35,216 nt of DNA from Streptomyces olivaceus (GTDB taxonomy: Bacteria; Actinomycetota; Actinomycetes; Streptomycetales; Streptomycetaceae), in the NCBI RefSeq assembly GCF_000721235.1, contig NZ_JOFH01000051.1, positions 1 through 35,216 on the forward strand. Reading direction: 5' to 3'. Positions 6,820-14,201 of this stretch are shown in pieces; the first letter of the stretch is position 1; every line of letters begins with the position of its first letter. A program made the translations under genes and the position numbers. Under the pieces are notes generated by a model. It did no database searches, was not told where the DNA came from, and was given only the letters and a program-made list of their open reading frames with translations.

Positions 6820-7908
6820 GTGACGGACCTGCAGACGGAGCAGCGGGAGACGTATCTGACGGGGTACGCCGAGATCCTCGCGGGCGTCGCCGACACGGGG
6901 CGCCGGCCGACCCGCGACGAGCTGGAGGGGCGGCGGCTCTCCGGCGAGCAGGCGGCGGAGTCGGGGCAGAGCCTGCGCAGTCTCGTACGGCTGCACCTGG
7001 ACGCCACCCGCACGTCCTGGCCCGGCGGCGCGGAGGGGACGGCGGGTGCCGCTCCCGGCACCACGGACAGCGTGCTGGCCGCCGTCGCCCAGGCCGTCGA
7101 CGCCTTCGCCGAGGGGTACGAACGCGCGCAGCGGCTCGCCGTACGGCAGGAGGAGGCCGCGCGGCGGGAGTTCATCGACGACCTGCTCTACGGGCGCAGC
7201 GACCTCGGGCGCCTCGCCGAACGGGCCGAGCGCTTCGGCCTCGTCCTCTCCCAGGCCCACGCCGTCGCGGTGGCCCAGGGGCCTGCGGCGTACGACGACA
7301 CCGACCCGGTCACCCGGGTCGTGGAGACCGCGCTGATCTCCCGCTTCGGCGACCGGCGCATCCTGATCACCACCAAGAACGGGCAGCTCGTCTGCATCGC
7401 CCCCGGCGACGCGGACGACATCCTCGCCTTCTTCGCCAAGCAGGCGTACGCCGCCACGGACGGCGGCCGGGTGGCCGTCGGGCGGCCCCGGACCGGTGCG
7501 GGCGGCGTGGTGCACAGCTACGAGGAGGCGCTGAGCACCCTGGAACTGGCCGACCGGCTTGAGCTGGACGAGCCCGTGGTGCGCGCCGCCGACATGCTGG
7601 TCTACCCCGTGCTGGCCCGGGACCGGCAGGCGATGTCCGACCTGGTGCTGAGCGTGCTGGGTCCGCTGCGCGAGGCCCGCGGGGGTGCCGAGCCGCTCCT
7701 GGAGACGCTGGAGGTGTACTTCGACTCCGGCTGCACCGCGGCCGAGGCCGCCCGGCGGCTCTCGCTCAGTGTGCGGGCGCTGACGTACCGGCTGGACCGC
7801 ATCCACCAGCTCACCGGGGCCGACCCCGCCGACCCGGTGCACCGCTACACCCTGCAGACCGCGGTCATCGGGTCCCGGCTGCTGGGCTGGCCCGCGCAGG
7901 AGATCTGA
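6820..7908 (+). CDS. PucR/CdaR-family transcriptional regulator
   Basis: A 362-residue regulator. The N-terminal 110 residues are a helical sensor-like part (YAEILAGVADTGRRPTRDEL, SLRSLVRLHLDATRTSW). The middle (about 130-290) is the GGDEF-like domain usual in CdaR/PucR proteins. The C-terminus (about 300-355) is the HTH_30 domain: LETLEVYFDSGCTAAEAARR, then SVRALTYRLDRIHQLTG. I choose the GTG at 6820, with GGGGAGG about seven bases upstream; a GTG at 6796 would add eight residues. The gene is convergent with the flotillin gene and shares an operator-like dyad with the nfeD-flotillin promoter, which suggests autoregulation and control of that operon. The ligand is unknown. Confidence 0.87.
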   Translation: MTDLQTEQRETYLTGYAEILAGVADTGRRPTRDELEGRRLSGEQAAESGQSLRSLVRLHLDATRTSWPGGAEGTAGAAPGTTDSVLAAVAQAVDAFAEGYERAQRLAVRQEEAARREFIDDLLYGRSDLGRLAERAERFGLVLSQAHAVAVAQGPAAYDDTDPVTRVVETALISRFGDRRILITTKNGQLVCIAPGDADDILAFFAKQAYAATDGGRVAVGRPRTGAGGVVHSYEEALSTLELADRLELDEPVVRAADMLVYPVLARDRQAMSDLVLSVLGPLREARGGAEPLLETLEVYFDSGCTAAEAARRLSLSVRALTYRLDRIHQLTGADPADPVHRYTLQTAVIGSRLLGWPAQEI

Positions 7909-7966
7909 GCGGGCCGGGCCAGTCCGGCAGCCGGGACAGGGGCAGGGCAGGGCCGGACCGCTGCCG

Positions 7967-9505
7967 TCAGTCCGTGATCTCCACCTTGCCGTCGCGGCTC
8001 TCCGCCTCGCCGTCGCGCCGGTCCGCACGGACGGCCACCTCGGCCGCCCCGAGGGTCCCGGTGGCCGCCCCGGGCGCCCCGGTGGCCGTCCCGGCGGGGG
8101 TGTCGCCCTTCGCCGTGATGCCCTTGAGCAGGGACGCCAGGTCGACGCCCGTGGTCGAGGTCAGCAGTTCCATGCCCTGCGCCACGTTGTCGGCGACCGT
8201 GCGGGTCAGCCGGCTCGCGCCGTCCGTCGAGATGACCGTCATCTTGTCCACGGCCCCGAGCGGCTCGGACGCCTTGGCCACCACCTGCGGCAGCACCTCG
8301 ACCAGCATCTGCAGCACGGCCGCGTCGCCGTACCGGTCGAAGGCGTCGGCCTTCTTCTGCATCGCCTCGGCCTCGGCCGCGCCCTTGACGCCGATCGCGG
8401 CGGCCTCGGCGTCGCCCTCGAGACGTACGGCGTCCGCCAGCGCGCCACGGCGCTGCTTCTCGCCCTCACCGGTGAGCCGGGCCCGCTCGGCCTCGGCCTC
8501 GGCGGCGGCGATCCCGGCGGCGCGCTCGGCCTCCGCCTCCTTCACCCGGGCCACCCGGCGGGCCTCCGCCTCCTGTTCGGCCGCGTACCGCTTGGCGTCG
8601 GCGGGCTTGCGCACCTCGGTGTCGAGCTGGCGGTCCTTCAGCGCGGCCTGCCGCTCGGCGACCTTCTCCTGCTCGGCGAGGATGTCCTGCTGCCGGGCCG
8701 CCTCCGCGAGGGGACCGGAGGCGTTGGCGCGGGCCGCGGCCTGGTCGGTCTCGGCCCGGATCTCGGCCTGCTTCAGGTTGAGGGTCCGCTGCGCGACCGC
8801 GATCTCCTCCTCCGCCTTCAGCCGCGCCTGCTCGGCCGCCCGCCGGGCCACCGCCTCCGCGATGTCGGCCTCCTGCTTGGCGCGGGCCGCCTCGGGACGG
8901 CCGAGGTCCTCCAGGTAGGAGCCCTCGGTGCTGATGTCCTGGATCTGGAAGGCGTCGAGCACCAGGCCCTGCCCGGACAGGCTCGCCTCCGCCTCCTCGG
9001 CGACCTGGCCGGCGAACGCGGCCCGGTCCCGGATGACGTCCTCCACGGACATCCGGCCGACGATCGCGCGCAGCGCGCCGGACAGCACCTCCTGGGTGAA
9101 GCCGACGATGCCGTCCTGCTGCATCAGGAACCGCTGAGCGGCGGCGCGGATCGCGTCCTCCGTGCCGCCGACCTTGACGATCGCGACGCCTTCGAGGTTG
9201 GCCTTGACGCCGCGCAGCGTCACCGCGCCGCGCACGGCGACGGGGATGTGCCGCGAGGACAGGTCGAGCACGAACCGCTGCTGCACGAACGGCACGACGA
9301 ACACGCCGCCGCCGACCACGACCTTCTGGCCGCTGTTGTCGGTGAACACCCGGCCGGTCTCCGGGTCGGTGGACTTCTTCCCCCGCCGCCCGGTGACGAT
9401 GAACGCCTCACTGGGACCCGCCACCTTGTAGCGGGTGACCACCACCAGCGCGAGCAGCACCAGGAGTACGACGACTCCCACCACCGCGATGACCACAGGA
9501 CTCAT
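7967..9505 (-). CDS. flotillin-like SPFH-domain membrane scaffold protein
   Basis: A 512-residue flotillin (FloT/YuaG type). Residues 4-24 are a membrane helix (VIAVVGVVVLLVLLALVVV), then YKVAGPSEAFIVTGRRGKKS leads into the SPFH/PHB domain (about 27-205). From about 210 to 400 runs a long Ala/Glu/Arg-rich coiled coil with repeated EAEAERA-type stretches, and the Gly/Ala-rich C-terminus follows. Flotillins organise membrane microdomains. It lies 75 bp downstream of an NfeD-like gene on the same strand, the pairing seen in Bacillus yuaF-yuaG. A hairpin from GTCCGGC (7922-7928) to GCCGGAC (7952-7958) after the stop may terminate it. Confidence 0.92.
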   Translation of the reverse strand: MSPVVIAVVGVVVLLVLLALVVVTRYKVAGPSEAFIVTGRRGKKSTDPETGRVFTDNSGQKVVVGGGVFVVPFVQQRFVLDLSSRHIPVAVRGAVTLRGVKANLEGVAIVKVGGTEDAIRAAAQRFLMQQDGIVGFTQEVLSGALRAIVGRMSVEDVIRDRAAFAGQVAEEAEASLSGQGLVLDAFQIQDISTEGSYLEDLGRPEAARAKQEADIAEAVARRAAEQARLKAEEEIAVAQRTLNLKQAEIRAETDQAAARANASGPLAEAARQQDILAEQEKVAERQAALKDRQLDTEVRKPADAKRYAAEQEAEARRVARVKEAEAERAAGIAAAEAEAERARLTGEGEKQRRGALADAVRLEGDAEAAAIGVKGAAEAEAMQKKADAFDRYGDAAVLQMLVEVLPQVVAKASEPLGAVDKMTVISTDGASRLTRTVADNVAQGMELLTSTTGVDLASLLKGITAKGDTPAGTATGAPGAATGTLGAAEVAVRADRRDGEAESRDGKVEITD

Positions 9506-9580
9506 GACAACGCCCCCGTTTCACACAGAGAGAACAGAACCAACAGAAAGAAAAGCAGCCGCGGTCGGCAGCGGCGAAGC

Positions 9581-10090
9581 TCAGCGCTCCACCGGGCGGA
9601 CCACGACCGACGTGCCCGTGGGCACCGCCTCGACCCACACCTCGGCGCCCCGCGCCACCGGCACCGCACTGCGCGCCGCGCACTTCAGCGGCTGTCCGGC
9701 CAGCCGGAGCAGGACCTCGCCGTAGCCGTCCGCCGGAATGGCGGTCACCACCTTGCCGGCGGTGCCGAGCAGGTCGTCCGTGCTGGGCGTGACGGCGGTC
9801 TGGTCGCGCATCAGCGCACGGCTGAAGCGGTACGTCAGCCAGCCGGCCCCCACTCCGGCGACCGCGCCGACCCCGGCGGCGCCCGCGGGGCCCGTCCAGC
9901 CGGTACCGAGGGCGATGGCGCCACCGAAGCCGGTCATCGCCGTGAACCCGGCGACGACCGGCAGCGACAGCCACCCCTCCAGGAGACCGTCCAGCGCTCC
10001 GTCGAAGACGCCTTCCAGCACTCCGTCGAAGACCAGCGACAGGGCGAGCAGCACGACCCCCGTGATACCCAGTCCGAGAAACCAGACCAT
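9581..10090 (-). CDS. NfeD-like membrane protein (YuaF type)
   Basis: A 169-residue partner of the flotillin. Residues 1-20 are hydrophobic (MVWFLGLGITGVVLLALSLV), residues about 45-85 contain two further Gly/Ala-rich membrane segments, and the C-terminal part (about 100-169) reads as an OB-fold NfeD domain (LGTAGKVVTAIPADGYGEVL ... GTSVVVRPVER). I choose the ATG at 10090, preceded by a run containing GGGAGG; an upstream frame to 10144 adds 18 charged residues and is less likely. Short-form NfeD proteins travel with flotillins and are thought to act in the same membrane domains. Confidence 0.88.
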   Translation of the reverse strand: MVWFLGLGITGVVLLALSLVFDGVLEGVFDGALDGLLEGWLSLPVVAGFTAMTGFGGAIALGTGWTGPAGAAGVGAVAGVGAGWLTYRFSRALMRDQTAVTPSTDDLLGTAGKVVTAIPADGYGEVLLRLAGQPLKCAARSAVPVARGAEVWVEAVPTGTSVVVRPVER

Positions 10091-10151
10091 GCGTGCCTCC
10101 CCCTCCCGTCCCCGTCGCCGAGCCTCGGTGAGACCCATCGTCACACGCGGC

Positions 10152-10189
10152 GCTATAGCACGTCATTGCCGATCTCCGGCAATCTTTAC
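10152..10189. promoter_or_regulatory. operator and promoter of nfeD-flotillin operon
   Basis: Perfect inverted repeat ATTGCCG (10165-10171) N5 CGGCAAT (10177-10183). On the minus strand TTGCCG serves as a -35 with TATAGC (complement of 10152-10157) as a slightly long-spaced (19 bp) -10. On the plus strand it is followed by N3-TTTAC, exactly as at 6739-6762. Confidence 0.55.
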
Positions 10190-10286
10190 GCGTCTTTGAT
10201 GCCGCCCTCGTTCTCCTCGCGGGCACTTCCCCCGCACTTCGGCTGCTCCTGGAACCGCGCCCGGCGCCTGTACTGTCATTCCTCAA

Positions 10287-12263
10287 ATGGGGACTCATAC
10301 GGGGAGCGTTCCGAACCAGGTTCCGCCGGGCGACGGGTACGCCCACATGGTGGTGTGCGGCGACGACGGCCTGGCACACCGGCTGGCCGCCGAACTGCGC
10401 GGCGTATACCGCGAACAGGTCACACTCGTCGTCCCGCCCACCGGAGGCCGGGTGCACCAGCCGGTGGTGGGGCGGGCCCGCGCGGCCTCGGCGGCCCTGC
10501 GCGACATCGTCACCGCGGCCGTCAGCCGCGGCGGGAACGGCGACCACGGCGACCCCGGCCGCGAACTGGAGGCCACCGAACCGACCGAGGACGTGCTCGC
10601 GGAGGCCGGGGTGGACCGGGCCAGCGCGCTGGCCCTCGTGTACGACGACGACGAGACCAACATCCGGGCCGCGCTGACCGCCCGGCGGCTCAACCCCGGA
10701 CTGCGGCTGGTGCTGCGCCTGTACAACCGGCGCCTGGGCCAGCACATCGAGGAACTCCTCGACCAGAGCGCCGCGCTGGCCACGGGCGGCGGGCGGGCCA
10801 CCGGGCCCGACGGGGGCGAGGGCTCGACGACGGTGCTGTCCGACGCGGCCACGGCCGCGCCCGCGCTGGCGGCCACCGCGCTCGTCGGCACCAGCAAGGT
10901 CGTGGAGACGGACGGGCTGCTGCTGCGGGCGGTGGAGCGCGATCCGCCGCGCCCCGGCCAGGTGACGCCCCCGGGCCTCGGCACGCTCGCGCTGCTGTCC
11001 GCGACGAGCAACGACCCGGCGGGGGCCGACGGTTCGGAGGACAGCGGGGAGCAGGGCCCGCAACTGCTGCCGGACGCGGCGGCGGTGGAGGCGGCCACCG
11101 GGCGCGGGACGGTGACCCTGGAGCAGGTGTCGTACTCCGGGCCGCCGCTGCCCGCCGCACGGGCCGGTGTACCGCCGTTCGGCGAGCTGTTCTCGCGGCG
11201 GCTGCGGTGGTCGCTGGCCGGCCTGGCGGCGTGCGTGGTCGCGCTGGCCGTGGCGCTGATGGTGGTCACCGGCGAACATCCGCTGCACGCCACCTACGTG
11301 ACGCTGCTCGACCTGTTCGCCATCAACGAGCCCGCCCTCGACCAGGACCGCGGCCCGCAGATCCTGCAACTGCTCTCCGGGTTCGTCGGGTTGCTGCTGC
11401 TGCCGGTCCTGCTGGCGGCCGTCCTGGAGGCGCTGGGGACCTTCCGAACGGCGTCCACCCTGCGCAAGCCGCCCCGCGGACTCGGCGGGCACGTCGTCCT
11501 GCTCGGCCTCGGCAAGATCGGCACGCGGGTGCTGACCCAGCTGCGGGAGATGGACATCCCCGTGGTGTGCGTCGAGGCCGACCCCGAGGCGCGCGGCATG
11601 GCCACGGCGCGGCGGCTGCGGGTGCCGGTGGTGCTCGGGGACGTCACCCAGGAGGGCGTCCTGGAGGCCGCCAAGATCCACCGCGCGCACTCGCTGCTCG
11701 CCCTGACCAGCGTGGACACCACCAACCTGGAGGCGGTGCTCTACGCCCGCTCCGTACGGTCCCGGCTGCGGGTCGTCCTGCGCCTGTACGACGACGACTT
11801 CGCGACCGCCGTGTACCGCACCCTGCGTGCCGCACATCCCGACGCGCTCACCCGGAGCCGGAGCGTGACGCACCTGGCGGCGCCGTCCTTCGCCGGGGCG
11901 ATGATGGGCCGGCAGATCCTGGGGGCGATCCCCGTCGAGCGGCGCGTGCTGCTGTTCGCGGCCATCGAGGTGGCGGGGCATCCGCAGTTGGAGGGCCGGA
12001 CGGTCGGGGAGGCGTTCCGGGCGGGGGCGTGGCGGGTGCTGGCCCTGGAGGTGTCCGACGGGGAGCAGGGCGAGGGCACCGACCGGAGCGCGGTCAGCGG
12101 TGCGGGCGGGGAGGGGGCCGGGTCCGGGGAGTCGCGGCTGCTGTGGGACCTGCCCGACACGTACGTCCTGCGGGGCCGGGACCGGGTGGTGCTGGCGGCC
12201 ACGCGCCGCGGACTGGCCGAGCTGCTGGGGCGGCGGACGCGGCAGGCGGCGAACGGCCGGTAG
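10287..12263 (+). CDS. RCK-2TM-RCK ion-channel-like NAD-binding protein
   Basis: A 658-residue membrane protein with two TrkA-N/RCK-like halves. The first (about 18-235) begins HMVVCGDDGLAHRLAAEL, a nucleotide loop lacking the full GxGxxG, and contains DDDETNIRAALTARRLNP and LVLRLYNRRLGQHI. Two hydrophobic helices follow (about 309-328 and 360-385). The second half (about 400-655) has a sound Rossmann loop GLGKIGTRVLTQL, acidic VVCVEAD and the matching VDTTNLEAVLYARSV / VVLRLYDDDF. The segment between the helices has no TVGYG-like selectivity filter, so potassium channel activity is doubtful. There is no SD at ATG 10287; TACTGT (10271-10276) ten bases upstream suggests a leaderless transcript. 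Function unproven; ion-channel or transport regulation is likely. Confidence 0.8.
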   Translation: MGTHTGSVPNQVPPGDGYAHMVVCGDDGLAHRLAAELRGVYREQVTLVVPPTGGRVHQPVVGRARAASAALRDIVTAAVSRGGNGDHGDPGRELEATEPTEDVLAEAGVDRASALALVYDDDETNIRAALTARRLNPGLRLVLRLYNRRLGQHIEELLDQSAALATGGGRATGPDGGEGSTTVLSDAATAAPALAATALVGTSKVVETDGLLLRAVERDPPRPGQVTPPGLGTLALLSATSNDPAGADGSEDSGEQGPQLLPDAAAVEAATGRGTVTLEQVSYSGPPLPAARAGVPPFGELFSRRLRWSLAGLAACVVALAVALMVVTGEHPLHATYVTLLDLFAINEPALDQDRGPQILQLLSGFVGLLLLPVLLAAVLEALGTFRTASTLRKPPRGLGGHVVLLGLGKIGTRVLTQLREMDIPVVCVEADPEARGMATARRLRVPVVLGDVTQEGVLEAAKIHRAHSLLALTSVDTTNLEAVLYARSVRSRLRVVLRLYDDDFATAVYRTLRAAHPDALTRSRSVTHLAAPSFAGAMMGRQILGAIPVERRVLLFAAIEVAGHPQLEGRTVGEAFRAGAWRVLALEVSDGEQGEGTDRSAVSGAGGEGAGSGESRLLWDLPDTYVLRGRDRVVLAATRRGLAELLGRRTRQAANGR

Positions 12264-12277
12264 GACGGCCCGCACCG

Positions 12278-12553
12278 TCAGCGGTCCCGGTCGCGGTCGC
12301 GGTCACCGGCGGGGGCGGATCCACTCGGCTGCGTTGCGGCGGGGGCGGGGGCGGGGGCGGCCGGTCCGCCGCCGGACGCGGGCTCCGCGGCCGGTCCGCC
12401 GTCGGACTTCATGGCCGCGGCCTCGCTCTTCAGGATGCGGGCCGACTTGCCGAGCGAACGCGCCATGTCGGGCAGCTTCTTCGAGCCGAACAGCACGAGG
12501 AACACGATCGCCACGATGAGCAGGTGCCAGGGTTCCAGCCCGTTCCGGAGCAT
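12278..12553 (-). CDS. TatA/E-family twin-arginine translocase protein
   Basis: A 91-residue protein with the TatA layout: short periplasmic start, one membrane helix ([19 protein letters not shown], with the FG hinge), an amphipathic helix ([16 protein letters not shown]) and a Pro/Ala-rich tail ending in four Asp-Arg repeats. TatA oligomerises to move folded proteins across the membrane. The ATG at 12553 has AGGAGG six bases upstream; an extension to 12610 would only read a minisatellite. No tatC or tatB is adjacent. It ends 14 bp from the convergent RCK gene. Confidence 0.85.
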   Translation of the reverse strand: MLRNGLEPWHLLIVAIVFLVLFGSKKLPDMARSLGKSARILKSEAAAMKSDGGPAAEPASGGGPAAPAPAPAATQPSGSAPAGDRDRDRDR

Positions 12554-12568
12554 CCGCCCCTCCTTCCG

Positions 12569-12613
12569 TTCACGCTTCACGCCTTCACGCTTCACGCCTT
12601 CACGCTCCACGCC
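12569..12613. repeat. three 15-bp tandem units upstream of tatA-like gene
   Basis: TTCACGCTTCACGCC at 12569-12583 and 12584-12598, and a one-mismatch copy at 12599-12613. They lie in the leader of the TatA-like gene. Confidence 0.85.
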
Positions 12614-12641
12614 GTCACGGCTCGGTCGGCCGCTCTCCTAG

Positions 12642-12659
12642 GTTGCTATATTGCGCAAC
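12642..12659 (-). promoter_or_regulatory. operator-like dyad at LCP gene promoter
   Basis: GTTGC (12642-12646) N8 GCAAC (12655-12659). Read on the minus strand it matches the site at 17438-17455 in 17 of 20 positions. It covers TATATT (12647-12652), a plausible -10 of the LCP gene, so binding there would block transcription. Confidence 0.5.
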
Positions 12660-12686
12660 TATACAACTATGAGTGAAGGCGCGCCC

Positions 12687-14201
12687 ATGACCACCCCGGA
12701 CCAGCAGGCGACTCCCGAACGACGCGTCGGACACCGGCGCTCCGGCCGGCGCCGCAGGCGTGGCAGGCTGCGGCCGGCGCTCGCGATATCCCTGTCGCTG
12801 ATCGTGCTGGTGACGGCCGGGGCCGGCTGGCTGTACCTGCGGCTGACCGGCAACATCGACACCTTCAGCGCGGACGGCATCTCCGACGACCGTCCCGACG
12901 CCGCCGCGTCGAAGGGCGAGAACGTCCTGGTCATCGGCTCGGACGCGCGCACCGGCGGCAACTCCGACCTCGGCGGCGGCGACAAGGGCGACATCGGCCG
13001 CTCGGACACCGCCTTCCTGCTGCACGTCTACGCCGACCACCGGCACGCCGTCGCCGTCTCCATCCCCCGCGACACCCTCGTGACCATTCCGCCGTGCCGG
13101 CTGCCCGACGGGACGTGGACCGAGGAGCAGAGCGACACGATGTTCAACGCGGCCTACTCGGTCGGGCAGACCCCCGAGGGCAATCCGGCCTGCACCCAGA
13201 ACACCGTGGAGAAGCTCTCCGGACTGCGGGTGGACCACACCGTGGTCGTCGACTTCAAGGGCTTCGCCTCGCTCACGGACGTCGTCGGCGGCGTCGAGGT
13301 GTGTCTGCCCCAGGACCTCTACCAGCGCGACCTCAACCCGAACCGCGCCGCACGCGGCAAGAAGCTCTTCGACAAGGGCAAGCAGAACGTCTCCGGGCAG
13401 CGGGCGCTGGACTACGTCCGCATCCGGCACGGCATCGGCGACGGCTCCGACATCGGGCGCATCAAACGGCAGCAGGCGTTCATGTCCGGCCTGCTGAAGA
13501 AGATCAAGGACGACGGCTTCACCCCGACGAAGCTGCTGCCGCTGGCCGAGGCGGCGACCGACGCCCTGACGGTCGATCCGGGGCTCGGTTCGGCCGACAA
13601 GCTGCTGAAGTTCGCGATGTCGCTCAAGGACGTCGACCTGCACAACACCCGGTTCGTCACCATCCCCTGGCGCTACGAGGGCAGCCGGGTCGCCGTCGTC
13701 GAACCGGACGCCGGCGACCTGTGGTCCTCACTCAAGGACGACCGTGCTCCGGCCGACGCGGACACCGACAAGGACGGCGGCAAGAGCGGCGGCGAGGACG
13801 GAGACGGAGAGGAGGACAACGGCGGGAGCGAGGTGTCGGGGCAGGGCGTCGACGTCGCCGTCCGCAACGGCACCGGCACCACCGGACTGGCCGCCCGCGC
13901 CGCCGGGACGCTGGAGGAGAGCGGCTTCACCGTCACGGGGACGGGCAACGCGGACCGCACCGACCACGCCACCACGGTGATCCAGTACGGCCCCGGCCGG
14001 AAGGACGACGCGGAGAAGCTCGCCGGACTCTTCCCGGACGCCGGTCTCGAATCCGCCGACGAGGACGGGCTCGTCCTCGTACTCGGCGACGACTACACCG
14101 GCGAGGCGTCCGGAGCGCGCGGCGGCGAGGCGTCCGGAGCGCCGGCCGAGGACGCCCGTACGGCCGACGCGGACCCCTGCTCCGACCTCTCCTACGGCTG
14201 A
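12687..14201 (+). CDS. LytR-CpsA-Psr (LCP) family cell-wall ligase with LytR_C domain
   Basis: A 504-residue membrane-anchored phosphotransferase. Seen: an Arg-rich cytoplasmic start, one membrane helix (about 31-52), an LCP domain (about 78-300) and, after an acidic linker, a LytR_C domain (about 385-470, GVDVAVRNGTGTTGLAARAA). LCP motifs are intact: GSDAR (Asp 86, Arg 88), GRSDT (Arg 105, Asp 107), SIPRD (Arg 128, Asp 129) and YVRIRHGIGDGSDIGRIKRQ. LCP enzymes attach glycopolymers from polyprenyl phosphate to the cell wall. ATG 12687 has GAAGG upstream; ATG 12669 and TTG 12651 are also in frame. The 3' end overlaps the convergent mgtA stop by 10 bp. The tail carries an 18-bp direct repeat (14101-14118, 14125-14142). 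Confidence 0.9.
   Translation: MTTPDQQATPERRVGHRRSGRRRRRGRLRPALAISLSLIVLVTAGAGWLYLRLTGNIDTFSADGISDDRPDAAASKGENVLVIGSDARTGGNSDLGGGDKGDIGRSDTAFLLHVYADHRHAVAVSIPRDTLVTIPPCRLPDGTWTEEQSDTMFNAAYSVGQTPEGNPACTQNTVEKLSGLRVDHTVVVDFKGFASLTDVVGGVEVCLPQDLYQRDLNPNRAARGKKLFDKGKQNVSGQRALDYVRIRHGIGDGSDIGRIKRQQAFMSGLLKKIKDDGFTPTKLLPLAEAATDALTVDPGLGSADKLLKFAMSLKDVDLHNTRFVTIPWRYEGSRVAVVEPDAGDLWSSLKDDRAPADADTDKDGGKSGGEDGDGEEDNGGSEVSGQGVDVAVRNGTGTTGLAARAAGTLEESGFTVTGTGNADRTDHATTVIQYGPGRKDDAEKLAGLFPDAGLESADEDGLVLVLGDDYTGEASGARGGEASGAPAEDARTADADPCSDLSYG

Noticed and set aside
9248..12676. 1142-residue plus-strand open frame
   Set aside because: It is Arg/Gly/Ala low-complexity text across the RCK gene and flotillin; it reflects high GC keeping shadow frames open.
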